In this document: piece by piece, positions 1 to 8,397 of the stretch
How the letters are laid out: each line of letters opens with the position of its first letter
Position numbering within the stretch: position 1 is the stretch's first letter
Assembly (NCBI RefSeq): GCF_003034915.1
Contig: NZ_PZJX01000064.1
Coordinates: 1-57,720, forward strand
DNA length: 57,720 nt
Direction: 5' to 3'
Origin: Mesorhizobium helmanticense
GTDB lineage: Bacteria; Pseudomonadota; Alphaproteobacteria; Rhizobiales; Rhizobiaceae
Position numbers and translations under genes: made by a program
Notes under the pieces: generated by a model
What the model was told of the DNA's origin: nothing
The model's input: only the letters and a program-made list of their open reading frames with translations
Database searches by the model: none

Positions 1-160
1 CTTCAACTCCCACCGTCTGAAGGTTCCACAGTGCATTGTGAAGTATCGGTGTGCCGTTGACTTCGACGAGGGGCTTGGGACACAGATCGGTCAGCGGACG
101 CAGGCGGGAGCCGAAGCCGGCAGCGAGAATGACGGCTTTCCTGGGAGCAGCGGGAGGCAT
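1..160 (-). CDS. Nucleotidyltransferase, N-terminal part (cut by window edge)
   Basis: Only the first 53 codons are in the window. They carry the sugar/choline nucleotidyltransferase signature AVILAAGFGSRLRPLTD followed by KPLVEVNG, the NTP-binding loop and conserved lysine of this fold. The ATG at 160 has a GAGGTG ribosome site six bases upstream. The gene lies 30 bp after the aminotransferase stop and follows the PEP mutase gene on the same strand, so it is probably the third gene of a phosphonate operon. In such operons a cytidylyl- or nucleotidyltransferase activates the phosphonate (CMP-phosphonate) for transfer to lipid or polysaccharide. That role is inferred from context; an unrelated NDP-sugar pyrophosphorylase is the alternative. 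Confidence 0.75.
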   Translation of the reverse strand, partial: MPPAAPRKAVILAAGFGSRLRPLTDLCPKPLVEVNGTPILHNALWNLQTVGVE

Positions 161-190
161 CTCATTCACCTCTTTCGTTTTGTTGCGGTG

Positions 191-1381
191 TCATTTCCAG
201 GCGTTGAGGAATTCGACGAGCCGGGCCAGGCCGGTCGCGAGTTTTTCAGGTGGAATTCCATAGGACAGGCGCAGGCCGGCGGGGTCACCGAACGCGGTGC
301 CCGACACCGCTGCGACGCCAGCTTCGGCAAGCAGAGCCGTCACGATATCGTCGGCTGTCGTTGAGGTGCCGTCTTCCGATCCCGGTCGCAGCAGACGGGA
401 AAGGTCGAGATAGAAATAGAAGCCGCCTTGCGCCCTGGCGACCGGGACACGCGTCAACGAAGCAAGCACGTCAAGACCCACCCGTCTGGCGCTTGTCAGG
501 CGTGAACGCAGCTTGCCTTCATAGTACGATCCATCCCTTTGCAAATGGGCGAGCACCGCGTGCTGGGCAATTACGTTTGGATTCGAAGTGGTGTGCGATT
601 GCAGGACCTTGACGGCATTGATCACCTCTTTTGGACCCGCCAGATAACCGATGCGCCAGCCGGTCAATGCCAGCGATTTGCTGAAGGAGTTGACGATCAG
701 CGCGCGTGCTCGAATTTCGGGAGCGACCGAGACGATCGGATGGTGGGTATGATCCCCATGCACGAAGTCGCCATAGCACTCGTCGAAAATGATCCACAGG
801 TTGCAGCTGACCGCCAATTGAGCGATGGCCATCATGGTCTCAACATCGTAAACCGCACCGGCCGGATTGCTGGGCGTGTTGATGACGATCGCCCGCGTGC
901 GCTCAGTGACCGCGTCCTTGATGTGCTCGGGGCGCGGGACGTAACCATTGGATTTGGTGTCGATGAAGACTGGTGTGCCGCCGGCGATTAGCACCTGGGC
1001 TGGAATCGTTGTCCAGTAAGGCGCCGGGATGATGACCTCGTCGCCCGGGTTTAGCAGCACCATTGCGGCATTGAACAAGGCCTGCTTCGCTCCGGACGTC
1101 ACGGCAACTTCCTCGGCTTTCCAGATCTGTCCGGTATCGAGGGAGATCTTCCGCGCCAGTGCCTCGCGCAGCTCCACCATGCCAAGCGTATCGGTATAGC
1201 GATTGACGCCCTTATTGATGGCATCGATCGCGCCGTCGCGAATCGTGGGAGCAAGCTCGCTCCAGATCTCGCCGGCGGTGAGATCGATGATCTCCTTGCC
1301 AGCATCGGCCGCCGCTTTTGCGGCAGCGCGCGCCGCGGCGGTACCCGATGTGCCAAACAGGTTTGTCCGATGCGCAAGCAT
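191..1381 (-). CDS. PLP-dependent class I aminotransferase of the phosphonate operon
   Basis: A 396-residue fold-type I aminotransferase of the aspartate aminotransferase group. The PLP-binding lysine is K235 in NSFSKSLALTGWRIGY. N172 (TPSNPAG), D200 and Y203 are the other expected cofactor contacts. The ATG at 1381 has a GGGAGCG ribosome site; an upstream in-frame TTG at 1411 is less likely. The gene starts 47 bp after the PEP mutase stop, so the likely substrate is phosphonopyruvate, giving phosphonoalanine. It is not of the PhnW (class V) 2-aminoethylphosphonate type. No phosphonopyruvate decarboxylase gene is visible. A general aspartate-type transaminase cannot be excluded. Confidence 0.85.
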   Translation of the reverse strand: MLAHRTNLFGTSGTAAARAAAKAAADAGKEIIDLTAGEIWSELAPTIRDGAIDAINKGVNRYTDTLGMVELREALARKISLDTGQIWKAEEVAVTSGAKQALFNAAMVLLNPGDEVIIPAPYWTTIPAQVLIAGGTPVFIDTKSNGYVPRPEHIKDAVTERTRAIVINTPSNPAGAVYDVETMMAIAQLAVSCNLWIIFDECYGDFVHGDHTHHPIVSVAPEIRARALIVNSFSKSLALTGWRIGYLAGPKEVINAVKVLQSHTTSNPNVIAQHAVLAHLQRDGSYYEGKLRSRLTSARRVGLDVLASLTRVPVARAQGGFYFYLDLSRLLRPGSEDGTSTTADDIVTALLAEAGVAAVSGTAFGDPAGLRLSYGIPPEKLATGLARLVEFLNAWK

Positions 1382-1428
1382 GTGCGCTCCCGTTTTCGTT
1401 TTGCTTTTCAAAAGACGGGCTGGGCCTG

Positions 1429-2337
1429 CTACCGGACGCCGGTCGCCGTCTGCGGCAGATATTTCTCTTCCGCCGCTGAGAGTTCCTGGTAATTGAGCAG
1501 ATCGAAGAGTTCGTCGAGCGTCGCCACCTCGTCCTCGATACCGGCGGTACTTTCTTCGCGGAGGATGCGGTCGCAGACCTGGCGCATGGCCGAGATCGCC
1601 GCGCGCATGTTATGGTTCGCCCATATGACCGTGGAGATTCCGGCCGCCCGATACGCGGAGACCGGTGTGCGGTAATATTTCGTAGGCACGATCACGACCG
1701 GAAGGTGGTTCTGCCAGGCGCGCGTGAAGGCGAAAATCTGCTCAGCGTTGGACTTGCGGGAATGAATCAGAATAGCATCGGCGCCGGCCTCAGCGTAGGC
1801 TTGTGCTCGCGCCAGCGCCTCATCCTCTCCGCGGCCGGCGATGAGCGCCTCGATCCGGGCGACCAGAACGAACTCCGCATCCGGCACTTGGTCCTTCACC
1901 GCCTTAAGCCGGCCGCAGAACTCGGGAATATCGGCCAACGGGTGCCGATCACCGATGAACGAGTTCATTTTCGGGAACGCCGTGTCCTCGAGACATATGC
2001 CGCTCGCGCCATGTTGGCGCAGCTTGCGGGCGACCAAACGGGCATTGTTGAAGTTCCCGAACCCGCTGTCCCCGTCGACGAGGACTGGAATGTCCACCGT
2101 GTCGGAAATTCGCTCAACGACATCGACGAGTTGGGACCAGGAAGCTTCGTTCGCATCTCGATATCCGAGACTGGATGAAATCGAGAGGCCGGACGCCCAG
2201 AGCGCCTTGAAGCCAGCGCGTTCGGCAATCGCCGCCGAAAGGCCGTCATGAGCCTCCATTGCGAAGGCGAGTTCACTGGACGCGATCATTCGGCGCAAGC
2301 TCTCTCGCGTCTGCGCACCAGACTGCCTCTCCACCAT
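1429..2337 (-). CDS. Phosphoenolpyruvate phosphomutase (PEP mutase family)
   Basis: A 302-residue member of the PEP mutase/isocitrate lyase superfamily, full length for PEP mutase. PEP mutase converts phosphoenolpyruvate to phosphonopyruvate, the entry step to C-P compounds. Visible motifs are LVDGDSGFGN (residues 87-96, Mg site), the gating loop EDTAFPKMNS (117-126), LVARIEA, VVIVPTKYY and VIWANHN; the C-terminal half closely resembles mussel PEP mutase as I recall it. K123 and N125 of the loop are kept. N at 125 favours mutase over phosphonopyruvate hydrolase, which has Thr there as I recall. The loop is unusual in having T119 where the common EDKxxxxxNS motif has Lys. The ATG at 2337 has a GGAGGTGAG ribosome site. 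It is the first gene of the operon behind a NifA/sigma-54 promoter. Confidence 0.88.
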   Translation of the reverse strand: MVERQSGAQTRESLRRMIASSELAFAMEAHDGLSAAIAERAGFKALWASGLSISSSLGYRDANEASWSQLVDVVERISDTVDIPVLVDGDSGFGNFNNARLVARKLRQHGASGICLEDTAFPKMNSFIGDRHPLADIPEFCGRLKAVKDQVPDAEFVLVARIEALIAGRGEDEALARAQAYAEAGADAILIHSRKSNAEQIFAFTRAWQNHLPVVIVPTKYYRTPVSAYRAAGISTVIWANHNMRAAISAMRQVCDRILREESTAGIEDEVATLDELFDLLNYQELSAAEEKYLPQTATGVR

Positions 2338-2471
2338 GCGGTCTCACCTCCACCAACGCTATCCAGCCGACAAGCCTGTCATCGCTGCCGCACGAAGTAC
2401 TTTCAGTGACGCACGCTCTGCCCGCCGATTGGCGATCCGCCACTGTCGTGCACCCATACAGAATCAATGAA

Positions 2472-2485
2472 GCAAGGCGCGTGCC
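2472..2485 (-). promoter_or_regulatory. Sigma-54 (-24/-12) promoter of the phosphonate operon
   Basis: Read on the minus strand the site is CGGCACGCGCCTTGCT, with GG at 2485-2484, exactly ten bases, then GC at 2473-2472. It matches the RpoN consensus at all key positions and lies about 135 bp upstream of the PEP mutase ATG. The NifA-type upstream site lies 67 bp further upstream, a normal spacing. Confidence 0.85.
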
Positions 2486-2551
2486 GAATTGGCGAACCAC
2501 CTGCGCCGCACCAGTTCTCCATACCGGCGGGCCAGGTCCCCTCTCGACCAG

Positions 2552-2587
2552 TGTCGGGCTTCCGACATCCTCGTCCAACTTCGGACA
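2552..2587 (-). promoter_or_regulatory. Paired NifA upstream activator sites
   Basis: TGT at 2552-2554 and ACA at 2565-2567 are separated by ten bases (TGT-N10-ACA, palindromic). A second, half-decayed site follows at 2572-2587 (CGT-N10-ACA). They sit upstream of the sigma-54 promoter at 2472-2485. A related but differently decayed pair is present at 9231-9266. Confidence 0.8.
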
Positions 2588-2845
2588 CAAGAAGGGTCGC
2601 GGGAGTGGCTATTCGTCTACGCCATGGCGGCCGTTCCGAGGCTGCCGATCAACGGTCTCAAGCGAGATGGCCAGGGAGCGGAAGACCGGCGGTCCGTGCA
2701 GGCAAGGACGGACGACGTTGGTCTTCGATCCCGGCAATCGCCAGTCGGCTTGATTATTTATCCATGCCTCATGGACGAAGTGTCGAGCATCGGCATGCGA
2801 GATTTCAACACCCCCAGGGGCCCGCCCCAAGCTTCAAGCCTTGAC

Positions 2846-3889
2846 CTAACCAAGCGACTTGTTGATCGCTGGAATGATCTTGTCTCCCCAGAGCTCAATC
2901 TGGCGTAGCATCGTCTTTTGGTCGAAATCTCCCAATTGGGTCTGAATTGCGATCTGGTCCGGCTTCAGGATACTTATCTCTTCCAGCAGGCGATCGATGA
3001 CGCGACTTACGCTGCCGATCGGCAGGTTCTGGCGCATGGTCTCGAACGACAGATCCTGCTGCGTCGGTGTTTCCTGCAGCAGATAGCCGTCCCGGCTCTG
3101 CTGGCGGCGCTGATGAAGTGCTTCAGATAGCCGGCGCTGGAAGCGGGCGTTGTCGAGATAGCTGTCGAACTCCGCCTGATCGTCGCTGGCATAGCAGCAG
3201 CGCAGAAGCCCTATCTTGGCGGCAGTGACATCCTTACCCCGCGAGGCCGCTGCTGCCTCGATGGTCTCACGCAGCGTTCTCAAGTTTTCCAAGCCGTTGT
3301 GGAACGCCGTGACGAAAAGATTGTGGCCCTCACGATAGGCCCGGCACATGCTTCGCGCGGACCCGCAGGCGATCCAGATCGGTGGGGCTGGCCTTTGGAT
3401 GGTGCGCAGCGAAATCGCCGTTAAAGGTATTTTCTCATACTGGCCATTGTGCTCGAAGACCTTCTGGTTAAGGCCCTTGAGAAGGATATCCAGGTATTCC
3501 GCAAACACGGCCGGCGCCTGATCGACATCGACGCCGAAGCGCTCGAACTCGAACTGCTGGTATCCCGAGCCGACGCCGAGTTCGAGGCGGCCGTTCGAAA
3601 CGATATCGGCAAAGCCGATCTCGGAGAGCAGGCGCTGCGGTTGATATAGCGGCAGCACACACACACCGGTGCCAAGGCGAATGGTGCTCGTAAGGCCAGC
3701 ACAGTGCGCCACCATCATCAAGGGCGAGGGAACCAGGCTGTAATTGTTGAAGTGGTGCTCGGCGAACCAAGCGGTGTTGAAGCCAGCCTGCTCCGAAGCG
3801 ATTGTCTGTTCTATGGAATTACCGATGACGCTGTCGCACGATTGATGATAGCCTCGCTGGGCCGCCAAGATGAACGTCGCGAATTCCAT
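2846..3889 (-). CDS. LLM-class flavin-dependent monooxygenase (y4vJ-like)
   Basis: A 347-residue bacterial-luciferase-like (LLM) flavin monooxygenase. The start MEFATFILAAQRGYHQ at 3889 fits the family's N-terminal beta strand; in-frame codons up to 4039 lack family similarity. Typical segments are TAWFAEHHFNNY, IRLGTGVCVLPLYQPQRL, GRLELGVGSGYQ (the conserved GVG[SR]GY) and PPIWIACGSARS. Such enzymes use FMNH2 and O2 to oxidise small substrates. It is the last gene of the P450 operon, 249 bp after the SDR gene. Its place recalls y4vJ of the NGR234 symbiotic plasmid (from memory). The substrate is unknown. Confidence 0.85.
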   Translation of the reverse strand: MEFATFILAAQRGYHQSCDSVIGNSIEQTIASEQAGFNTAWFAEHHFNNYSLVPSPLMMVAHCAGLTSTIRLGTGVCVLPLYQPQRLLSEIGFADIVSNGRLELGVGSGYQQFEFERFGVDVDQAPAVFAEYLDILLKGLNQKVFEHNGQYEKIPLTAISLRTIQRPAPPIWIACGSARSMCRAYREGHNLFVTAFHNGLENLRTLRETIEAAAASRGKDVTAAKIGLLRCCYASDDQAEFDSYLDNARFQRRLSEALHQRRQQSRDGYLLQETPTQQDLSFETMRQNLPIGSVSRVIDRLLEEISILKPDQIAIQTQLGDFDQKTMLRQIELWGDKIIPAINKSLG

Positions 3890-4138
3890 GGCGTGTCCCT
3901 CGTTTACACAAAGTGGCCAATCAAGCCTTCGACTTGTGCCGATTGCGGTGGGCCGCGGTATCGATCCGGCCTGGCGGCGACGTAGTCGACGATCTTGCGC
4001 AAAGCCGCTTATCGTTCGGCGGCCGCAGGCAAGCGCCAAAACCTGGCTAGTGATTCGACCCTGATGACGAGTTTTCCGTCACCGATGAAGACGATCACTT
4101 GGCAAGCCGTGCTTGGCACGTGCCATGCAGCCGCAGTC

Positions 4139-5779
4139 TCAATCCTCGAACCTCGTCGGCTTCGACGAACCGCAACCCGTCGCCGGCGAACATTCGGTTG
4201 GATTTTCTTGATCGGTTGGCTGGGCGTTTCGCGCGTCAGCCAACGAGGTCAAGCCGCCGTCCACGTAGAGGGTCGAGCCGTTTACGTATGAGGCATCAGG
4301 CGAGGCCAGAAAGAACACTGCCTCGGCGACGTCTTCGGGCTCTCCCATCCGCCCCATCGGGATGCGCCGTTTGATCGCTACGGAATCGATGCAGCCGGAC
4401 TCGATCAGCTGAGCAATGTCAGGCGTACGGATATAGCCAAGAGCGACGGTGGCCGTTCGGATGCCGACCGACCCGAGTTCGGCCGCCATGCACCGGGTCA
4501 GAATGTTCATACCCGCCCTGGACGCCCCATAGGCATGGCGCGGCACGAAGGGCAGGAAACTATTGATCGATCCAAGATTGAGGATTACGCCGCCGGCGTC
4601 CATCGACTTGATCGCCTCGCGCGCGCAGGTGAAGGTGCCGGTGAGATTGACGTCCAGTACCCGCTCGATCTGTCGCGGGATTTCGATCCCTCGCACAAAC
4701 GTATCGGCAATAGCAGCACAGTTGACGAGGATCTCGATGCGACCGAAGCGCCCCCGTATCTCCTCGAACAGGGCCACCACCTCGCTCTCGACCGCCAAGT
4801 CGACGGATTTCGCCACGTGCCTGCCGCCCAGCAAACCAGCGAGTTCTGCCGCCCCAGCACCGTCTTTATCAGCAATCACGACTGTGTCGGAGTTCGCTGC
4901 GAAGCGGCGAACGACGGCGGCGCCTATACCGTTCGCGCCGCCCGTCACGACCACTGTGCGCGCGCCGGTTCGATCGGCCGGCCGGAAGAGTTCGGCTCGA
5001 GGCGTCTCGTCGACCGGCGGGTGCGCGTCGCCCGGCTGGTTGAACGACATCCAACCGCCGTCGACCGTCAGCACCGATCCAGTGATGTAGCCCGTCTGTG
5101 GACTGGCCAAAAAACGCACGGCCCGAGCGATCTCGTCGGGGCGCGCCATTCGCCCCATGGGCACGCGGCGGCGCACGACCGCGAGGTCCATCTTGCCCGC
5201 GCGTTCCAGTTCCGCCACCATCGGCGTGCGCACGTATCCTGGCGCTACCGCCGTTACGCGGATGCCGCGCGAAGCCCACTCGCATGCAAGCGACCTCGTG
5301 AGAGCGATCAGGCCCGCCTTCGAGCTGGCATAGGCGTTGCGCTTGGGATCGCCGAGCACGCCCGCCAGCGAAGCGATGTTGACAATGGCAGCGCCGGGCT
5401 GCATGCGCCTCGCCGCTTCGCCGGCCATGATGAAAGGCCCGATCAGATTTGTTGCCAGCACGCGTCGGAAGGCCTCGAAACCGGTGTCGACAGTCGCAGC
5501 CATGGCCGGTCCTATCGCCGCGTTGTTGACGAGAACATCGATTTTCGCAAACGTCGCTTCGACGCGGCCGAAAAGCGCGATAATGTCCTCTTCTCGTGAG
5601 ACATCGCATTCGAGGCCCCGATGCGGATGGCCGAGACCGCCGGCCAGTTCAAGAACGCCGCTGCCAGGAAGGTCCACCGCAACGACGATGTCTCCATCGG
5701 CGGCAACGATCTCGACCAGCGCACGGCCGATTCCGCCTGCCGCTCCCGTTATGATGACGACCCGTCCTGCCTGCTTCAT
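4139..5779 (-). CDS. Tandem-domain short-chain dehydrogenase/reductase (y4vI-like)
   Basis: A 546-residue protein made of two complete SDR domains in one chain. Domain 1 has the NAD(P) loop TGAAGGIG (11-18), NNAAIG (85-90), S137 and the catalytic Y150-x3-K154. Domain 2 has TGGANGIG (279-286), NCAAIA (about 353-358), S404 and Y417, but the catalytic lysine is replaced by arginine (YGASR, R421). The second domain may therefore be weak or structural. The ATG at 5779 has a GGAAAGG ribosome site; the open frame runs further upstream without similarity. It lies in the P450 operon, and NGR234 y4vI is, as I recall, also a double SDR. It probably oxidises a hydroxyl made by the P450, or reduces a ketone; the substrate is unknown. 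Confidence 0.85.
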   Translation of the reverse strand: MKQAGRVVIITGAAGGIGRALVEIVAADGDIVVAVDLPGSGVLELAGGLGHPHRGLECDVSREEDIIALFGRVEATFAKIDVLVNNAAIGPAMAATVDTGFEAFRRVLATNLIGPFIMAGEAARRMQPGAAIVNIASLAGVLGDPKRNAYASSKAGLIALTRSLACEWASRGIRVTAVAPGYVRTPMVAELERAGKMDLAVVRRRVPMGRMARPDEIARAVRFLASPQTGYITGSVLTVDGGWMSFNQPGDAHPPVDETPRAELFRPADRTGARTVVVTGGANGIGAAVVRRFAANSDTVVIADKDGAGAAELAGLLGGRHVAKSVDLAVESEVVALFEEIRGRFGRIEILVNCAAIADTFVRGIEIPRQIERVLDVNLTGTFTCAREAIKSMDAGGVILNLGSINSFLPFVPRHAYGASRAGMNILTRCMAAELGSVGIRTATVALGYIRTPDIAQLIESGCIDSVAIKRRIPMGRMGEPEDVAEAVFFLASPDASYVNGSTLYVDGGLTSLADARNAQPTDQENPTECSPATGCGSSKPTRFED

Positions 5780-5963
5780 ATGAACCTTTCCGCAGCCAGC
5801 GTCAGCGATCTCGACGCGAGCCAGCCGGTCGCGGCATTGCAAGACGTCCTGGTGACCGCAAGTTTCCATACCGGGCAGACGTGTTGCGTTCCGGTACCGC
5901 TCCCGCAACGCGGCTCCGCAATTGGGAGCCTTGGAAAGCATTGTGGTGACATGCATGGCATTT

Positions 5964-6503
5964 TCATTTTGATGACGAGCTGCGGCGCTTCCTGAGCGCG
6001 TAAACCGGGTCATTGGGATGCGCTGCTCCGATCGGTTGCCGTAACCCGAACCGTTCTGCCTCGGGGACCGCTGGTGGGGTCTGCTCTTCGATCCAATCGT
6101 AAACGACGGTCCGTTCGGCAATGCGCCACGCCCCTTCCCTCTTCTGAAACAGGTCGCAGTAACGGCCGCAGAGAAGCACCTGGCGTGCTTCTCCGTCGTC
6201 GTCTGGTCCGCATTGCAGCGCGGTGAAATAGCTTTCAACCACGGCCTCCGCCGGATCGATGAATTCGATCAATACGTTCGTGATCTGGTGGATTAAGCGC
6301 GGTCCGGTCTTGAAGAGACCAAACGCAAACTCAAAAAAGCCCTCGGCTGAGCCGCAATAGGCACCGTGATTGTCATGCGCATCGGGCCAATACGCACTGC
6401 GCAGCGCAGCCTCATCCGCGCGGTCTATGCCGCGGCAGTACCGATAAAGGCAGTCGCGGATCGCCTCGCGGTCGCGCAGTTCGGTGATTTTTGCCTGGCT
6501 CAT
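5964..6503 (-). CDS. SnoaL/NTF2-like domain protein
   Basis: A 179-residue protein with the alpha/beta cone pattern of the SnoaL-like (NTF2) superfamily. The N-terminal segment LRDREAIRDCLYRYCRGID is typical of this family, followed by a ring of beta strands ending in GAWRIAERTVVYDW. The start MSQAKITELRD at 6503 fits the family; an upstream in-frame extension does not look coding. Family members include dehydratases, isomerases, cyclases and non-catalytic partners. In this operon it could act on an intermediate made by the P450 and SDR, but no specific reaction can be read from the sequence. Confidence 0.78.
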   Translation of the reverse strand: MSQAKITELRDREAIRDCLYRYCRGIDRADEAALRSAYWPDAHDNHGAYCGSAEGFFEFAFGLFKTGPRLIHQITNVLIEFIDPAEAVVESYFTALQCGPDDDGEARQVLLCGRYCDLFQKREGAWRIAERTVVYDWIEEQTPPAVPEAERFGLRQPIGAAHPNDPVYALRKRRSSSSK

Positions 6504-6711
6504 CGCTCTGTCGCAAATTCTGAGATTGGAAGAGGCGCTTCGTGCCTCTAGGTGCGTGTAAGGACGAACCGATCGGCAACTGAAGAAGCCAGAACGGAGA
6601 CGAACTTCACGCGTCGCGTGCGTGTCATTGAAGTCTCGATGCCGGAGAGGAGATAGGCAGGGAAGCGGACATCTTGCCTTGCGGTTTGGGGCCACGTCTC
6701 GTCGATTCCAC

Positions 6712-6957
6712 CTAAGCTTCCCCAGCTCTTGGTTGCGTGTCGGCTGGTTCGAACCGCGCGGCCGATGTGCTATCGACTTCCAGCGCACGTTCGGGGCAGG
6801 ATCGCGCGCCTTGTGACGCAGGCAGTTGCTCCCCCTCCTCAACCTGAATGTCACCGGGCAGGATGTAGCCCTCGTCATCAAGCTTGAAGATGTCCGGCGC
6901 TTGCGCCCAGCATCGTGCGTGACCCTGGCATTTGGCTTTGTGGACGACGATGTGCAT
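6712..6957 (-). CDS. [3Fe-4S] ferredoxin, electron donor to the P450
   Basis: An 81-residue ferredoxin of the P450-partner type. Cysteines at C10 and C16 (CQGHARC), the motif APDIF and a third cysteine in RSCPERAL give the three-cysteine [3Fe-4S] pattern. A fully fledged [4Fe-4S] site would need one more cysteine. The ATG at 6957 follows an excellent GGAGGAG site. It starts 42 bp after the P450 stop, so it very probably delivers electrons to that P450. A C-terminal tail of about 20 residues goes beyond the usual family length. Confidence 0.85.
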   Translation of the reverse strand: MHIVVHKAKCQGHARCWAQAPDIFKLDDEGYILPGDIQVEEGEQLPASQGARSCPERALEVDSTSAARFEPADTQPRAGEA

Positions 6958-6999
6958 GGCGCTCCTCCATTGTCTGTGCCGTGGCTTAAGGCTGCTTGG

Positions 7000-8217
7000 T
7001 CAGGACCAGTCGACGATCAGATTTTCGATCCCAAACACATGGCCGCCACAGGTGATGGGCGCTGTACCTTCCTTGATCCGGAAGGCCGGGAGGCGCGCCA
7101 ACCATTCCTCCAGGCCAATAACAATGTCTCGCCGGGCAAGGTGTGAGCCAAGGCAGCGGTGGGGACCATAGCCAAAGGCGGCGTGGCGGTTGTCCTCGCG
7201 CATGAGATCGATCGTGTCGGGACATTCGAATTCCGTCGGATCGCGATTTGCAATCATCGTGGCGCAGGAAACATAGTCCCCCTTACGGATCGGGGCGCCT
7301 TCGAAGTCGATATCTTTCCTTGCCACCCTGATAATCTGCACGGTCGGATAGGCACGCAGCAACTCTTCGGCTGCGAGCACGATTCGGTTCGGTTCGCTCC
7401 GCAGCAGTTCCTGTTCTTCGGGATGACGCGCGAGAAAGGCCAGGTCAAAGCCAATCGCTGCAGCGACCGTGTCGAGTCCCGCGACGAACACGAGCACGCC
7501 GATGCCACGGACTTCCTCGTCGGTCAGCCGTCGGCCCTCGACCTGTGCCTGCACGATGAAGGTCATGAAATCATCGACCGGTTCCTCGCGGCGCATGGCT
7601 GCGAGCTCATCGATGAACGCCAGGATCGTGCGGGCCGCCGCCGGTCTTTTGACATCGTCGCCGTGGAGCAGGTCTTTCGCCCAGCCGACAAATGTATGGA
7701 GTCGGTGATCGGGTAGCCCAAGAAGGCGAAGGAAGATGCTGACCGCAAAAGGAAAGGCAAAATCCTTCATGACGTCGCAGCTCGTGCCCGATGCGGCGAT
7801 GCTGTCGATCAGGGCTATCGCTCGCTCACGGACAGCCGGTTCGAGTGCCATCACCCGCTTGGGCGAGAGCAGCGGATTGAGTAGCGAGCGAAAAACGCCA
7901 TGGGCCGGTGGATCGAGTTCAAGCGGGATCATCGGCCAGTTCTCGCCAAGCGCGGAGGCGAAGATGCTTCGATGGCTGGAGAAGGTATCAGCGTCTTGCA
8001 GCACCCTGCGCTGGTCTGTGGCGCGAGTGATGACCCAGGTACCTCGGCCATCGCGCGTGTTAAAGGGGGAATAAAAGATCGGTGGCCCGGCATGAACGCA
8101 AGCAGTGGCGGCCTGCGGGTCCCCGTCGGGCGTCGGCAGCATGCCAGGCGACGTGAACAGGCTGAAGTCCCCCACCATTTCGGGCGGGACATGATCCGGA
8201 ACCTGGTTGAGCGTCAT
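7000..8217 (-). CDS. Cytochrome P450 (CYP127A-like)
   Basis: A 405-residue soluble bacterial P450. The I-helix motif VAGLDT (A-G-x-D-T), the ExxR pair in ELLR and the haem loop FGYGPHRCLG with axial C355 are all present. The start is MTLNQVP at 8217; a TTG 24 bases upstream is an alternative. It is the first intact gene of the operon with a ferredoxin, SnoaL-like protein, tandem SDR and LLM monooxygenase. That gene set matches the y4vG (CYP127A1) neighbourhood on the NGR234 symbiotic plasmid as I recall it. It is not one of the gibberellin P450s (CYP112/114/117), because the terpene synthase genes of that cluster are absent. The substrate is unknown. Confidence 0.88.
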   Translation of the reverse strand: MTLNQVPDHVPPEMVGDFSLFTSPGMLPTPDGDPQAATACVHAGPPIFYSPFNTRDGRGTWVITRATDQRRVLQDADTFSSHRSIFASALGENWPMIPLELDPPAHGVFRSLLNPLLSPKRVMALEPAVRERAIALIDSIAASGTSCDVMKDFAFPFAVSIFLRLLGLPDHRLHTFVGWAKDLLHGDDVKRPAAARTILAFIDELAAMRREEPVDDFMTFIVQAQVEGRRLTDEEVRGIGVLVFVAGLDTVAAAIGFDLAFLARHPEEQELLRSEPNRIVLAAEELLRAYPTVQIIRVARKDIDFEGAPIRKGDYVSCATMIANRDPTEFECPDTIDLMREDNRHAAFGYGPHRCLGSHLARRDIVIGLEEWLARLPAFRIKEGTAPITCGGHVFGIENLIVDWS

Positions 8218-8397
8218 TGGATTTTTTCTGCCGTCTAACAACTAACCAGGCCGCGCGGCATTGCATCTTGGCCATCCGGCAACTTGTAACCCTCTTGGCC
8301 AGACCGCTGCCTGCCCGCCAAAGAGCCGACGAGCGAAATCGTCGGAGACGCGGCGTTTTCCAGCTTCGAACGGCGAGCCGGAATGAAGCTCTTGCTC

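Larger units (their letters stand above)
2338..2845. other. Intergenic stretch holding the phosphonate operon promoter
   Basis: About 500 bp between the PEP mutase start and the end of the LLM monooxygenase gene. It contains the sigma-54 promoter and NifA sites listed separately. I see no convincing gene in the remaining sequence on either strand. Confidence 0.6.

Noticed and set aside
2846..8217. Assignment of the P450 operon to gibberellin synthesis
   Set aside because: There is only one P450 and no terpene cyclase or prenyl synthase genes; the gene set fits the y4v type instead.
8277..8290. Possible sigma-54 promoter directly before the P450 gene (GG-N10-GC on minus)
   Set aside because: The -24 half reads AGGGTT instead of TGGCAC and there is no activator site at a fitting distance; the GG/GC spacing alone is common by chance.
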